19,780 nt of DNA from NCBI GenBank assembly GCA_003550305.1, contig QKYT01000222.1:19168-38947 (forward strand), in the 5' to 3' direction. This DNA is from Glomus cerebriforme. Taxonomy: Eukaryota; Glomeromycota; Glomeromycetes; Glomerales; Glomeraceae. The notes beneath the pieces are model-generated. The model ran no database searches. It was not told the DNA's origin and saw only the letters and a program-made list of their open reading frames with translations. The translations under genes were made by a program, and so were the position numbers. Shown here piece by piece: positions 1-9,252 of this stretch (position 1 is the first letter of the stretch; the number at the start of each line of letters is the position of its first letter).

Positions 1-56
1 TGAAACTTTATTTATTATACGGAATTGCACAATATTTAGGGTATATGTAAATTTAT

Positions 57-709
57 ATTATATAGTTTCTTATAAATAACCACTCCAATGAATCATTTTT
101 TTCACTTTATGAGTTTTTATCTCAACATATTTATGAAAATGTCGTCAAGTAACTTTGTTTATTCTATAAATTTTAATCGTATACGTCATCGAAGAAATAG
201 AAGAATTCAACGTCAAGATTGTGCAAATTTCATTTTATCTTGTAAGAAACGATCAATTTGTGAATCAAATGCTTAATGGATCTTTTTTCTATTAATTTAA
301 TCTTTTATTATTAAATTTAGTAAGTATTTCTGTTGTTTTTTTATTATTATCGTTTATTTAATATTAATTATTATTTTTTTCTTTCTTTAAGTTTGATCAT
401 TAGGCCTGAAGTGGAGAATTGGAATTGCGCGTGTTAATTTTTAGTAGAGTCTATGTTTTTTAATTTTAAGAAAAGACAATAAGATTTTAAAAAATACCTC
501 TTATGTTGCATTAATTATTATAATTAGTACCTTCAAATTATGTTTTATATGTTTTATGATGTTTTCTTTTTATTATTATTTATCTACCATATGAATTTAA
601 AATTTTAAACAATACATTTTTTATGAAATAAATAAATAAATCCTTCATTTTTAAGTATTTTATATTCGGTTTCCGGATATTTTAAACTATTGCTGATAAA
701 TCTGATATT
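57..709 (+). repeat. Segmental duplication, copy 1
   Basis: This segment matches 4718-5364 in the same orientation. Shared landmarks, in order, are the TATA-like lead and TTCTTATAAATAACCACTCC, the small arginine-rich ORF, TTTAGTAAGTA just after the stop, a GTAGAG(T)TATGTTTT block near 445, the CAATACATT..TATGAAATAA block near 612, and ATTGCTGATAAATCTGATAT at the end. Identity is high in the ORF and patchy downstream, with small indels. A weaker third match to the tail may lie at about 1840-1925. Confidence 0.8.
88..295 (+). pseudogene. Small arginine-rich protein, frameshifted copy
   Basis: The product is not recognised. The first 42 or so codons parallel the intact copy at 4750-4995, with the same NFNRIRHRRNRRIQRQ core; the DNA of that core is identical between copies for about 46 bases. 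After the RIQRQ codons a net deletion of about 50 bp removes the second arginine-rich block and shifts the frame, so the direct translation stops at 274-276. In another frame the ancestral C-terminus is still readable at 254-295 as QFVNQMLNGSFFY followed by a stop, against QFANQIFNGSFFY in the other copy. That preserved tail is the best evidence that the ancestor was coding. A better start may be the Met before SSSNFVYS, since the region upstream of it carries a 9-bp insertion relative to copy 2. Confidence 0.5.
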
Positions 710-822
710 TAATGACAATTCTATTTTTTCGTACAATATTTATAGTATTTTCTTTAAAAGCTACTTACCTTTAAATTTTTTCTTAAAAAGAATTTAAGCG
801 CAATAATTATTTAAGTAAATAA
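296..822. other. Non-coding: duplicated 3' flank, then AT-rich spacer
   Basis: Up to about 709 this is the downstream flank of the duplicated segment. The remainder to 822 is AT-rich with poly-T runs. I see no open coding frame or RNA gene. Confidence 0.6.
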
Positions 823-852
823 CTAGCGTAACCCGTTGCCTCGCACCGGGGT
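823..852 (-). mobile_element. Helitron-like 3' terminus (hairpin plus CTAG)
   Basis: On the minus strand a GC-rich imperfect hairpin (ACCCGTTGC arm at 831-839 on the plus strand, loop, GCACCGGGGT arm at 843-852) is followed after four bases by CTAG and then a T. A short GC-rich hairpin a few bases before a terminal CTRR, inserted next to a T, is the standard 3' end of Helitron rolling-circle transposons, so the element would extend to higher coordinates. I could not identify a 5' TC end or any Rep/helicase coding, so it is at best a non-autonomous or truncated element. Confidence 0.45.
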
Positions 853-2004
853 AAATCAATATAGTAAACCATGTACATAGAAAATATCCCAGAAATAAGC
901 TGTGATATAATATACCAAGTGAAAAAAAAAATTGGCTATTATAAAATTTACAATTTAACAAAAAAAAATCAATAGGTTAATTAACAATCATGCCACCCCA
1001 TCAGATCGCCGCAGTACGCCATTTCATTTCACCTGAACGGCTGAACCTATTCATATTATGAAATAGATCAAATCACACATTACACGATTCATTATTGTTA
1101 TTAAAAAAACTATTAACTTTGTCAGTATTATTGTTAAGAAGTTTCACCAAAGAAAAGATGTCCGTAGCTTACAAAAAATAATAAACCATAGAATAAACAT
1201 TAGCAATCAAATATGATCAGTTCAGCCGCATGCATTGCACAATTTAAAGACTTTATACAGGCTAATCTAAACATCAGTGATCGACACAAATTTTTTTTTA
1301 TCTTGATTCTTAATTCTTAACTAAACTTAAATAAGCTAAGAGCGAGAAGGTAACACAATTCAAAATATTTATATAGGGTAATCTGAACCTCTACAAATCG
1401 GCATGAATTTTTTTAATATACGGGAACTAAGTGACTATTAGACATTGATATTAGGATCGCATTAGTGGTATTTTTCCATTGTTACAGTATTATTCTTAAT
1501 TAACGAATGATACTTTTATTGGATATGTCTTCGACCGATACTTTTATCCTCGTTCAATAATTTAGTATATAACAATTTGCCACTGACGTGGCAAAATTAT
1601 AACCGATCATACATTAACTTATGCTAAAATAAGCCGTGATATTACTTCTCCCCTATACAATAAAAAAAAGATAATGATAAAAAATAATTATTTGGCGCAG
1701 TAGATAAAATTTAACTAATTTTTTTAAAATCAAAAACATTACGATTAGTTTTAAAATCATCTCTTCTCTTCATGTAACATTCCACCAATCATCCACCAAA
1801 TCATCTTGTACACATTCAGAAGTACGAAAAATTTTTGATCTTATTTTTATAATTTTAAATTTCAATTTGTGCTTAAGCAAGTAAATTACAACTGTCATGA
1901 AATAAATCCTTTATTAAATATAATATGAAGAAACTTTTCCATTAAAATTATCAAAGAAAAATCCAAAAAAGTAAATAATTCAAACCAATTATATTTATCA
2001 AAAT
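853..2004. other. Non-coding, possible body of the Helitron-like element
   Basis: No coding frame is supported. Slightly GC-richer patches lie at 990-1060 and 1205-1290. Blocks at about 1241-1301 and 1357-1415 resemble each other (CTTTATACAGGCTAATCTAA versus ATTTATATAGGGTAATCTGA), an old tandem repeat with a period of about 116 bp. A GCCAC-TGAC-GTGGC stem-loop sits near 1578. A 27-base sequence at 1862-1888 recurs exactly at 5923-5949. Confidence 0.45.
1862..1888 (+). repeat. Dispersed 27-bp exact repeat, copy 1
   Basis: This is identical to 5923-5949 over 27 bases, centred on TGTGCTTAAGCAAGTAAATT. The flanks of the two copies differ. Sequence after this copy (GAAATAAATCC near 1900) resembles the tail of the 650-bp duplication near 5290, so it may be part of an older dispersed family. 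Confidence 0.6.
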
Positions 2005-2212
2005 AAGCCCCCCAAAAAATTTTCAGTAACGTGACCTGTATTTATTTAATTTATCACACCACGTCACACCTCTCGGCTTTCATTTTTATTATCTGGGGGG
2101 GACTTAATTTTTTTTCACGCCTAGTAAAACTTATTTGTCACATACTATTTGTCCGGTACCATCGCGTGTCAGTGGTCAAAGACACGTTACCGAAAATTTT
2201 TTGGGGCTCTTG
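2005..2212. mobile_element. MITE-like element with inverted ends
   Basis: The left end, AGCCCCCCAAAAAATTTT followed by CAGTAACGTG (2006-2033), is the inverse of the right end at about 2182-2208, CACGTTACCGAAAATTTTTT then GGGGCT. The arms are about 26 bases with one mismatch and a 2-base indel. The interior of about 150 bp has no credible coding sequence; a short open frame across it is chance. I could not define a target-site duplication. The size and structure fit a non-autonomous DNA transposon, superfamily unknown. Confidence 0.65.
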
Positions 2213-4327
2213 GGGTAGTTTGTAATATTTATTTTAATAGTATCACAAATTTAAATTTTAAAATTTTTTAAATAAATACAAGCCACAGTTTTTAATCCCG
2301 AAAGGGTAATTCTCAGAGGCAAATATTTTTTTTTAGATTGCGTAAGAATTGGGAATTTTTTTTTTAGGAAAATACATGATTATCAGTTATAGGGACCATT
2401 ATTAATCACAAGGTCGATTACGTATAATTATTTCGATCGAAAACTTCTAAAGAGAAATAAATTATGATTTGTTATTCTGTGATTATTCTTGATCAAATTC
2501 TTTTAAAAAAAATTTATTCGCATAATCATTTATTTATCATTTATGTAATTATAAATATATACAGTATATATTATTGAAAGATTTTATTTGCGTATAAAAG
2601 GAGATGAAAATTTTAATTTATACATATAAAATTTCGTGAAAAAAAGCGCAATAAATCAAATAAATGAATATGTACTAAGCTATAAATAGTGTAATTTGAT
2701 TTTAATAAAGTAAATATTATTTATAATCGTATTTACATGAAGCACCTGACTAAAAAAACTTGACCTACAAAAGATACAAAACTGAATACCTTTAATTTAT
2801 TTATTTTCGATATTTTATTAAATACTATTCTTTCCCATTTTCTTGATTTTTTTTTATCTTAATTTTTTTTAGAGCACAATGAATCTGAAAAAGAGCGTTA
2901 AGCACCGGGAAAATTTACTAATGAGCTTTAAAGTGTTATTTTCGGTTTTGTTGCGCATACGAATGCCAACGCATTAAAAATTAGTAAGTTTCACAATTTG
3001 TAAGTATACTGTATACTAAATTATTTCAAATTAAGACGACTTATCAATTTCCAGCAATCCGATAACCCGAAAGCCTGGCAAAAATTGTTTCATAAGTTAT
3101 GAAATTTGCTGTAATGAAGTTGTAACTAATTATTTATGTGCGCTGCTAATTTGGTGCTAAAAAAACTTTTGGAAATGGTATGGTATTCCGTTTCAATAGT
3201 GCTACTTTATAATTATGGCAAATGAAATAATTTTTTTTCATAGAAAAACATTTTTAATGATTTCAAGTTTTGAAATTCAATTTAATTGATTGTATTTCAT
3301 TTGATCCTATTTTTTTTTCCTTCCGAATCATGTGGTGCTTCAGATTTAATTAAATTAGTAATATCTTCCACGTGACCGCTGATCCGTATTACAGTAGCAA
3401 TTGCGTGGCGTTCTGCCTTTGGGTGGATTAATTAATGTTTTAGATATAGGTTTCAAGGTAGCGTTTTATGTTATCACACATCTAATTTGCTCTTGCAACA
3501 CTAAAAATAAAAATAAATAAATATTTCAGTAGCAATTAAAATATCGGGATATCCATCTGAATAAAATAAAATAATAGCCATTAAACAAACTAAACAAACG
3601 GATATTCAATAAAATACTAATATTTAAACAAGAATAAATAATATATTAACTACATGAAATTGGTGATTCAATTAATAAATTTACTTATATAGCCTTTATT
3701 TTATAATTTTAAAACGAACAAGAACATTTTCTTGAATGCTTTGTGTATTTCCCCATCATTTATTATGTTCAATAACAAGTGGCTGTAATTTATTGCATTT
3801 GTAATTTATATTTTTCATTTTGATATTTGTCTTTCAAAAGTCCATATTTAGTATATCTATTATCCGTTTTTTTTTATCCGATTCCGAAGATTGTATCTTA
3901 TCAACCTTACAAAAGCAAATTACTATGGCTTTTGTCATTATAACTATCCGCCAAACTATTTAGATTCCTTTAACATTATTCGCTTGTTCTAAGAGTTCAG
4001 ACCTTCATTGTTGTTATAGATATCCGATATTGCAGAAAAGTGTTGATATTACAAATGATTTCGACTTCCAAATTTTCAATAGTGATTGCATGTAAATGGT
4101 TTCATAATCAAACAGATCTTAATGTTATCGCTAGATCAAATTCATGTGAAAATTATTCATATTATTAGTCGAACGCGCCCTGCAGCATTTTTTATGGAAG
4201 GATCGCAAAAAATTTAATTTTTTTTAGAAAATTAAATTTGGTTTAAACCAATAAGTTAAATATTTCGTCGATAAATTCTTTTCTTCTAATTTGTTGATCT
4301 ATCTGATCTTGATTTTGTTGTTTACAC
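2213..4327. other. Long non-coding or unrecognised stretch
   Basis: About 2.1 kb with no coding frame I can support. Short slightly GC-richer patches occur at 2880-2975, 3040-3160 and 3360-3480. The stretch 3880-4165 is less AT-biased and has several overlapping short open frames on the plus strand, for example 4060-4168, ending in CKWFHNQTDLNVIARS and then NSCENYSYY before a stop. That could be a worn coding remnant, but I do not recognise it. Confidence 0.4.
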
Positions 4328-4398
4328 AAATATGCAGTGTTGTTTATTAAAAGAATTGAAGGCAAAAACAAATTATTTCACAAAATTCAGCGCCTTGA
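4328..4398 (+). repeat. Dispersed repeat, copy 1
   Basis: The sequence beginning AAATATGCAGTG and ending CACAAAATTCAGCGCCTTG is matched at 6428-6518 in the same orientation. The second copy has about 24 extra bases before the CACAAAATT block. Confidence 0.55.
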
Positions 4399-4420
4399 TG
4401 AATTTGATAGTAGCTAAAGT

Positions 4421-4698
4421 TCACGGCGGTGATTGACACTACCGGTAATCATCACCGCTAATTCTGGCCGAACATCATAATTTCGGCCAGAGTTAAGATG
4501 CTAAAGGAAAAAATTTTCAGTTTCAAATAATTAATGTTAGATGAATATGTTTGACACTAAATTTTAATTAAAAATTTTTTTCTTAAAGAAGAATGTAAAA
4601 ATCGAATTTTCATGTTTAAAAAATATATAATTTCAATATAAAAACTATAAAGATTATTAGATAGTGATAATCACGGTAGTGACAATCACCACCGGTGA
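4421..4698. mobile_element. MITE-like element with TIRs of about 35-40 bp
   Basis: The first 36 or so bases (4421-4457, TCACGGCGGTGATTGACACT onward) are the inverse of the last 36 or so (4662-4698, ending ACAATCACCACCGGTGA) at roughly 80 percent identity. The interior has no coding frame. Just inside the left arm is a near-perfect hairpin, TTCTGGCCGA paired with TCGGCCAGAG, at about 4461-4494. The total of 278 bp and the long imperfect terminal inverted repeats are typical of a MITE. The element ends about 20 bp before the second copy of the 650-bp duplication begins. Confidence 0.7.
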
Positions 4699-4717
4699 GA
4701 TTAAGCAACACCAATAC

Positions 4718-5364
4718 TGTATATAATTTTCTTATAAATAACCACTCCGATGAATTTTTTTTTTCACTTTTTGAATTTTTATCTCAACAAAATGTCATCA
4801 AATAACCTTGTTTATTCTATTAATTTTAATCGTATACGTCATCGAAGAAATAGAAGAATTCAACGTCAAAGACAAAGGGTTATTACAAGAATATATAGAA
4901 GACGACGTGCACTAATCAATATTGCACAATTACCTCTACAAATTACAAATAACCAATTTGCAAATCAAATTTTTAATGGATCTTTTTTCTATTAATAAAT
5001 TTAGTAAGTAACTTCTGTCGTGTTTTGTATATTTTTTTATATTTATCATTCTCAATTTTAATTGCGCATGTTAATTTTTTGTAGAGTTTATGTTTTATAA
5101 TTTTAAGAAAAGTTTTTTCCAATAAGATTTTAAAAGATACTGCTTATGTTGTATTTATTATTACAATTAGCATTTTTTATGAAGATTTATTTTTATCAAA
5201 ATATTTTCAAACCGTATGAGTTCGAAAATTGTTAAAATTTTTAATTTTAAATTCTGTTTAAGCAAATAAGTTTGTTCAATACATTTGTTATGAAATAATA
5301 AATAAATCCTTCATTTTTAAATATTTTATATACAGGTTAAAATATTGCTGATAAATCTGATATT
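4718..5364 (+). repeat. Segmental duplication, copy 2
   Basis: This is the counterpart of 57-709. It carries the open version of the arginine-rich ORF and the same downstream blocks. It begins immediately after the MITE-like element that ends at 4698. Confidence 0.8.
4750..4995 (+). CDS. Small arginine-rich basic protein, unknown function
   Basis: This is an 81-residue open frame of unknown function. After a short Phe-rich lead, MSSNNLVYS is a plausible alternative start (residue 15), which would give 67 residues. The centre is strongly basic, with RIRHRRNRRIQRQRQR at about residues 28-43 and YRRRRALI following; the tail is Asn/Gln/Phe-rich and ends NGSFFY. The Arg clusters would suit nucleic-acid binding or nuclear import, but that is only a composition argument. 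Reality of the gene is supported by the duplicate at 57-709, in which the core codons are the best conserved part of the repeat and the C-terminal residues survive a frameshift. No intron is evident. It could instead be part of a repeat with no expressed product. Confidence 0.45.
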   Translation: MNFFFHFLNFYLNKMSSNNLVYSINFNRIRHRRNRRIQRQRQRVITRIYRRRRALINIAQLPLQITNNQFANQIFNGSFFY

Positions 5365-5922
5365 GATTAAAAAACCTCAGACTTGTTAAATAAAAAGTTA
5401 GATAGTATACACTAAAACACATTTTTTGTTAAATACTAGTAGTTGTTTATAAAAAATAAAAAAGTAACGAAGGGAAGTTTGATAACGCTGATTTAGAAAA
5501 GTTTTTTTTTTCTCCGTAATGTTTATTGTTAGAAACATGTCTATTAATGCATCACTTCCATAATATTTCATGGAGGTTACACAGAAGAAATCATTTCGAA
5601 TTGTTCATTTCGAATCTAGGATTTCAAATAAAACAAAAAAATATATATAAAGGCCACTTGCTGATTTGCCATTGTACGCCAATAGAAACTTACTATCCGA
5701 GTTAGCATTAGCCTTATTTATAATTTTCTGAAATTGATCTAAGATTTTGTGGCTTATATTCAATCTTAATCGGAAACTACCGATTTTTAAGATAATTTTT
5801 TTTAAACAATAATATTATTGTTTTTTTTTTTGTTAAGTAATTACGAAAATAATTCAAACGAAAAAGTAAAAAATAAATTTAAGCACGTGGCACGAACACC
5901 ACATTCCATCAAATCACTTAGA

Positions 5923-5949
5923 TCAATTTGTGCTTAAGCAAGTAAATTA
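5923..5949 (+). repeat. Dispersed 27-bp exact repeat, copy 2
   Basis: Identical over 27 bases to 1862-1888; the flanks differ. Confidence 0.6.
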
Positions 5950-6427
5950 TATCTCCACACTTTCTTTAATATTATGCCTATATTTTCTCTATGTTTTTTT
6001 ATTTTTTTTTGAATGCTATAGAAAAAATCTTTTTTTCACATAAATAAGTCTAAAGAATAAGATCATAGTGCCGGTTAAATTGGGATATAATTTTTATAGG
6101 TCAATTAGCCGGCTTTATTAGGTTTACTTGGAAAGTAACTAGTTAGATTTTTTTTTCAAAATGCGTTTGTTAATGTTAAAATCGAGATTTAATTTTTTTT
6201 ATAATAAAACTACATAGAAATGTAGCACTATTTACGTACTACGAATATCTACTTTCCATATTTAATTAAGATTGTTTATCATTAAAATGATTGTAGTGAT
6301 TATATTATATTGCTTATTTTAATTTGTAATTGTAGGATTTGTGCATATTCACTTTCGTTTTTTGATTTTTTTTTTTTTNTTGTTTACAACTTTGGAAAAA
6401 AAAAATGTGGACTATATGAACTGAAAT

Positions 6428-6518
6428 AAATATGCAGTGTAGCTTAAGAGACTTGAAACCAAACAAATTATTTAGTAATTAAAGGAGAAACTCATTTCAC
6501 AAAATTTAACACCTTGTC
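6428..6518 (+). repeat. Dispersed repeat, copy 2
   Basis: Matches 4328-4398 (AAATATGCAGTGT start, ACTTGAA/ATTGAA block, CACAAAATTTAACACCTTG end), with an inserted stretch of about 24 bases before the CACAAAATT block. Confidence 0.5.
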
Positions 6519-6642
6519 TTTAATTTTAAATAAAAAAAATTTAAAATTTCATCATAACAAAAACCCTAAAATTTCTTTAGATTTAGAAGTTTAACAAATT
6601 AAATTCCCAGATGATTTAAGTACACTGTATCTCATTTTATAG

Positions 6643-6741
6643 ATCCTAATTGTTGTAGTTGAAGAGGAAAGTGTCGTGAAAGATCTTGATGAAATTGTTG
6701 ATCAAGTACAACTCTCAAGGATTCCTGATTTGTTCTCGTGA
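6643..6741 (+). other. Orphan exon-like open stretch
   Basis: A possible 3' splice site (TCATTTTATAG at 6632-6642) is followed by 32 open codons and a TGA. The translation begins ILIVVVEEESVVKDLDEIVD and ends IPDLFS. The acidic, balanced composition and GC content stand out from the surrounding poly-A/T. I could not find a matching upstream exon and do not recognise a family. It may be the last exon of a lost gene or chance. Confidence 0.25.
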
Positions 6742-7026
6742 TTTTATTTTTATTTTTTATTTTTTAATTGTGAGAGGAGTGCGAGTTGAGTATCGCTAAT
6801 ACAAAATGTAATGATGGATTTAGACTAGTTAAAAAAAAAATTATCTTTATTGAACAATAATTGAAAATAGTAAATCGTACAAACTTAAAATTTGAAAAGA
6901 TACTGTAGTTTAAGAGAAATAATAAAATTGGTTATTTTGGCATGAATGAGTATATGAAATAGCTATAAGTTTAAATAGTATTACAAAGACAATTTTTTTC
7001 TAAAATTTTCCTCATCTTTAGATTCA
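6742..7026. other. AT-rich spacer downstream of the kinase gene
   Basis: Nothing recognisable apart from the expected 3' untranslated region of the minus-strand kinase gene. Confidence 0.5.
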
Positions 7027-8610
7027 TTATTTTTGATCTAAAAAAAAAATTATAAAATTAATAATAATTATGTTAGCATAATAACAAAAATAAAGTTTTT
7101 ATGTAAGTTTAAAATTTTACCATCATTAATTTTCAATTGAGTAAAATCAATTCGGATAGATTCTATTTAATAAAACAAAATTTATTAGTACTTTTTCAAT
7201 TAATGTAAATATTCCTTTGAATAAATAATAAATTATTTACCTGAATAATTTGTGTTTATAGTATCATCATATTGTTTATAATCATCTGAATTTTTTGGTT
7301 CAGGAAGATTATTAAAATCAAGTAATCTACTTGTATAAATAGCTTCGGAATGTGTTACATATGATACACCAGAAGAAGGTATATTTCTACTAGGTTGTAA
7401 TTTATTATTAATTTCATCTGCTTCCTTAACTTGTTGTTTTAATTCTGGCTCTCTTACTAGATGATAATGATAACATTCATTAATCCATGGGTATAAAATA
7501 TTTTTAACTTCTAATGCTGATGGTCGACTTAGTGGATTCGCATCTAAGCATCTTTCAATTAATTGTACAATCAATTGGGGTACTTTAAAATTAAACCTTG
7601 GTCTTAGTCCCATGCAGATTTTTATTGCTAGATTTTCATCATGGCTTAAATCATAATAAGGAGGTAATCCAGAAATTACTTCGTACATAATTATACCAAA
7701 ACTATAAATATCAGAAGCCTTGGTATAATTTTGTCCTCTTAAAATTTCAGGGGCAACATAAGGTAAAACACCATAAACGCCTTTTTTTGTATCTTTTAAT
7801 GCATTATAATCTGCAGGTTTGCATAATCCCATATCAGTTATACAAGCATAACCTGCNNAAAGTATATTACCGATATGTAAATCTCGATGAATTATCTCAT
7901 TTGCATGAATTTCACTAAGTCCACGTGCAATCCAACATAAANTACNAATTTTACTATNCCATAACATATTATAGCCTTTATCTAAATAATTTCGTAAACT
8001 TCCATCCTTTGCATATTTCAAAACAATTACATAATTTTTTGTGTCTGGATCTTGAGTTATTCCATAAAGTCTAATAATAGAACTAGGTTCACCATCTATA
8101 ATTTTATGATGTGATATTATCTGAAATATTGATTTTAATTATTTTAAGTACATTAATAAAAATTATATTTCAAAATTCATTAAATAATAAATTAATTTAT
8201 ACCTCATTGATAAATTCTGATGTAATATTTTCTGAATTATTCAAACTTTTCAGAGCCACCAANATATTGGGTTCATATCGTTCCCAACTTTGATATTTAT
8301 TATCCCAATAACCTATAAATCCATCAATCCATTTTGCTTTATATACTTTTCCAAATCCACCTTTTGCAACATATTCAANATCATAAAATCTATCATAAGG
8401 TATCCATTCTACTACTTTATAATTAAATTTTGCTNATAGCTGAGTATTTTGAATAAATTTATCAATATCATCATTATCACTAGTCCAATTTTTGAAATTT
8501 TGTTGAAAATGTTTTGCGTTACAAATACACCAATCCAATCCAGTATTTACTTGATTACATTCTTCACATATTCCATTAATTCGATCTTTGGTCCACTCAT
8601 TCCAATCCAT
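7027..8610 (-). CDS. TKL-type protein kinase with N-terminal Cys motif (4 exons)
   Basis: This is a Ser/Thr/Tyr protein kinase of the tyrosine-kinase-like type that is massively expanded in Rhizophagus-like fungi. My model joins 8610-8203, 8120-7241, 7162-7121 and 7037-7027 (446 residues; introns of 82, 78 and 83 bp, all GT-AG). The start chosen is the Met before DWNEWTKDR, where the family homology begins; an upstream Met at 8727 adds an unconvincing hydrophobic lead. Cys15/18 (CEEC) and Cys28/30 (WCIC) form a zinc-binding-like motif. Then come the G-loop KGGFGKV (83-89), VALK with Lys121, HRDLHIGN (214-221), DMG in place of DFG (232-234), YVAPE and DIYSFG. The catalytic residues are all present. 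The tail YTSRLLDFNNLPEPKNSDDY is a family signature. Several residues are ambiguous because of N bases. The last two small exons are tentative: without them translation ends at 7233. Confidence 0.85.
8121..8202 (-). other. Intron 1 of the kinase gene
   Basis: The donor GTATAA follows the codons for FINE and the acceptor is ATATTTCAG. It is phase 0 and 82 bp. Joining the exons carries helix C into IISHHK and then IIRLYGITQDPDTKNY in one frame. The position matches the intron between the N-lobe and catalytic exons of the second kinase locus. Confidence 0.85.
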
Positions 8611-8727
8611 AGAGTTCGATAGTTTATTTGAGAAAATAATAAGAATTTTATTGATGAAATAAGTAGAAATTGGAGGAATATTTAAATTGGCCAAAAAAGA
8701 TTTCTTTTTATACATTCGGAATTTCAA

Positions 8728-9075
8728 AATCGTGTAACAACTAGATTCGTGATTGTATGGGCTAATAGTTTTACTTATGTGGAAAGTATGGTAAGGCCAT
8801 TGATACCATTGTTTCTGTATTTTTCATGATTAATATTCACATTAAGAATTATTAATTGCTGATTCGGCTAAGATCAGCACGATTTTAGAAAAAAAAAGGG
8901 CCAAATTTCTCCGATTTATGATTAATACAAAAAACGTTAAAAGAGAAAATTTGTGTGACATACTAACTTTAAATGAAAGCCACATGATATACTAAATAAA
9001 AAAAAATTAGTTTCGCGTCAGATTCCACATCTAGAAATATCATATTTTATTCAAAAAAATGAATAAATTTGTCTT
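8728..9075. other. Upstream region of the kinase gene
   Basis: No coding sequence or clear promoter motif seen. It probably includes the 5' untranslated region and promoter of the minus-strand kinase gene. Confidence 0.35.
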
Positions 9076-9252
9076 TTAAGACGTTCTTAAGGATCCTCCT
9101 GTTAAAGTATGCTCTGTTGTTTCAATTGCTTGAAGTGCCATTGCATGTTTCTAACCTCGTGAAAAGGAAGTAATCCAGTCCGAAATAATAGATTCCTTTG
9201 GTACTTCCTCCTCAACTATTACACTCACTGCATCAATTCACTTTGCTGTCAA
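9076..9252 (-). pseudogene. Decayed coding remnant, unrecognised
   Basis: In a single minus-strand frame the translation reads LTAK, stop, IDAVSVIVEEEVPKESIISD then WITSFSRG, stop, KHAMALQAIETTEHTLTGGS then LRTS and a final stop. Two in-frame stops interrupt 57 otherwise protein-like codons, and the segment is clearly GC-richer than its surroundings, which argues for a worn exon rather than chance. I do not recognise the family. It lies between two kinase genes on the same strand but has no kinase motif. A transposon-derived fragment is possible. Confidence 0.35.

Larger units (their letters stand above)
5365..6642. other. Non-coding AT-rich spacer with small repeats
   Basis: No supported coding sequence. 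It contains the second 27-bp exact repeat (5923-5949), which also forms an inverted pair TTAAGCAC/GTGCTTAA with 5880-5887; a hairpin with arms GCCGGTTAAATTG (6070-6082) and CAATTAGCCGGC (6102-6113); and the second copy of a dispersed repeat at 6428-6518. Confidence 0.5.

Noticed and set aside
2031..2225. 64-codon plus-strand open frame
   Set aside because: It lies within the inverted-repeat element at 2005-2212 and uses its terminal arm as coding; composition is arbitrary.
3880..4170. Possible F-box or other coding gene on either strand
   Set aside because: Several short open frames overlap, but none extends or shows a motif I can defend.
6070..6113. GCCGGTTAA..TTAGCCGGC hairpin as a terminator or riboswitch
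   Set aside because: The context is eukaryotic and no gene is adjacent; it is kept only as a small inverted repeat.
8111..8293. 60-codon plus-strand open frame
   Set aside because: It lies over the intron and exon edge of the minus-strand kinase gene, which has clear homology.
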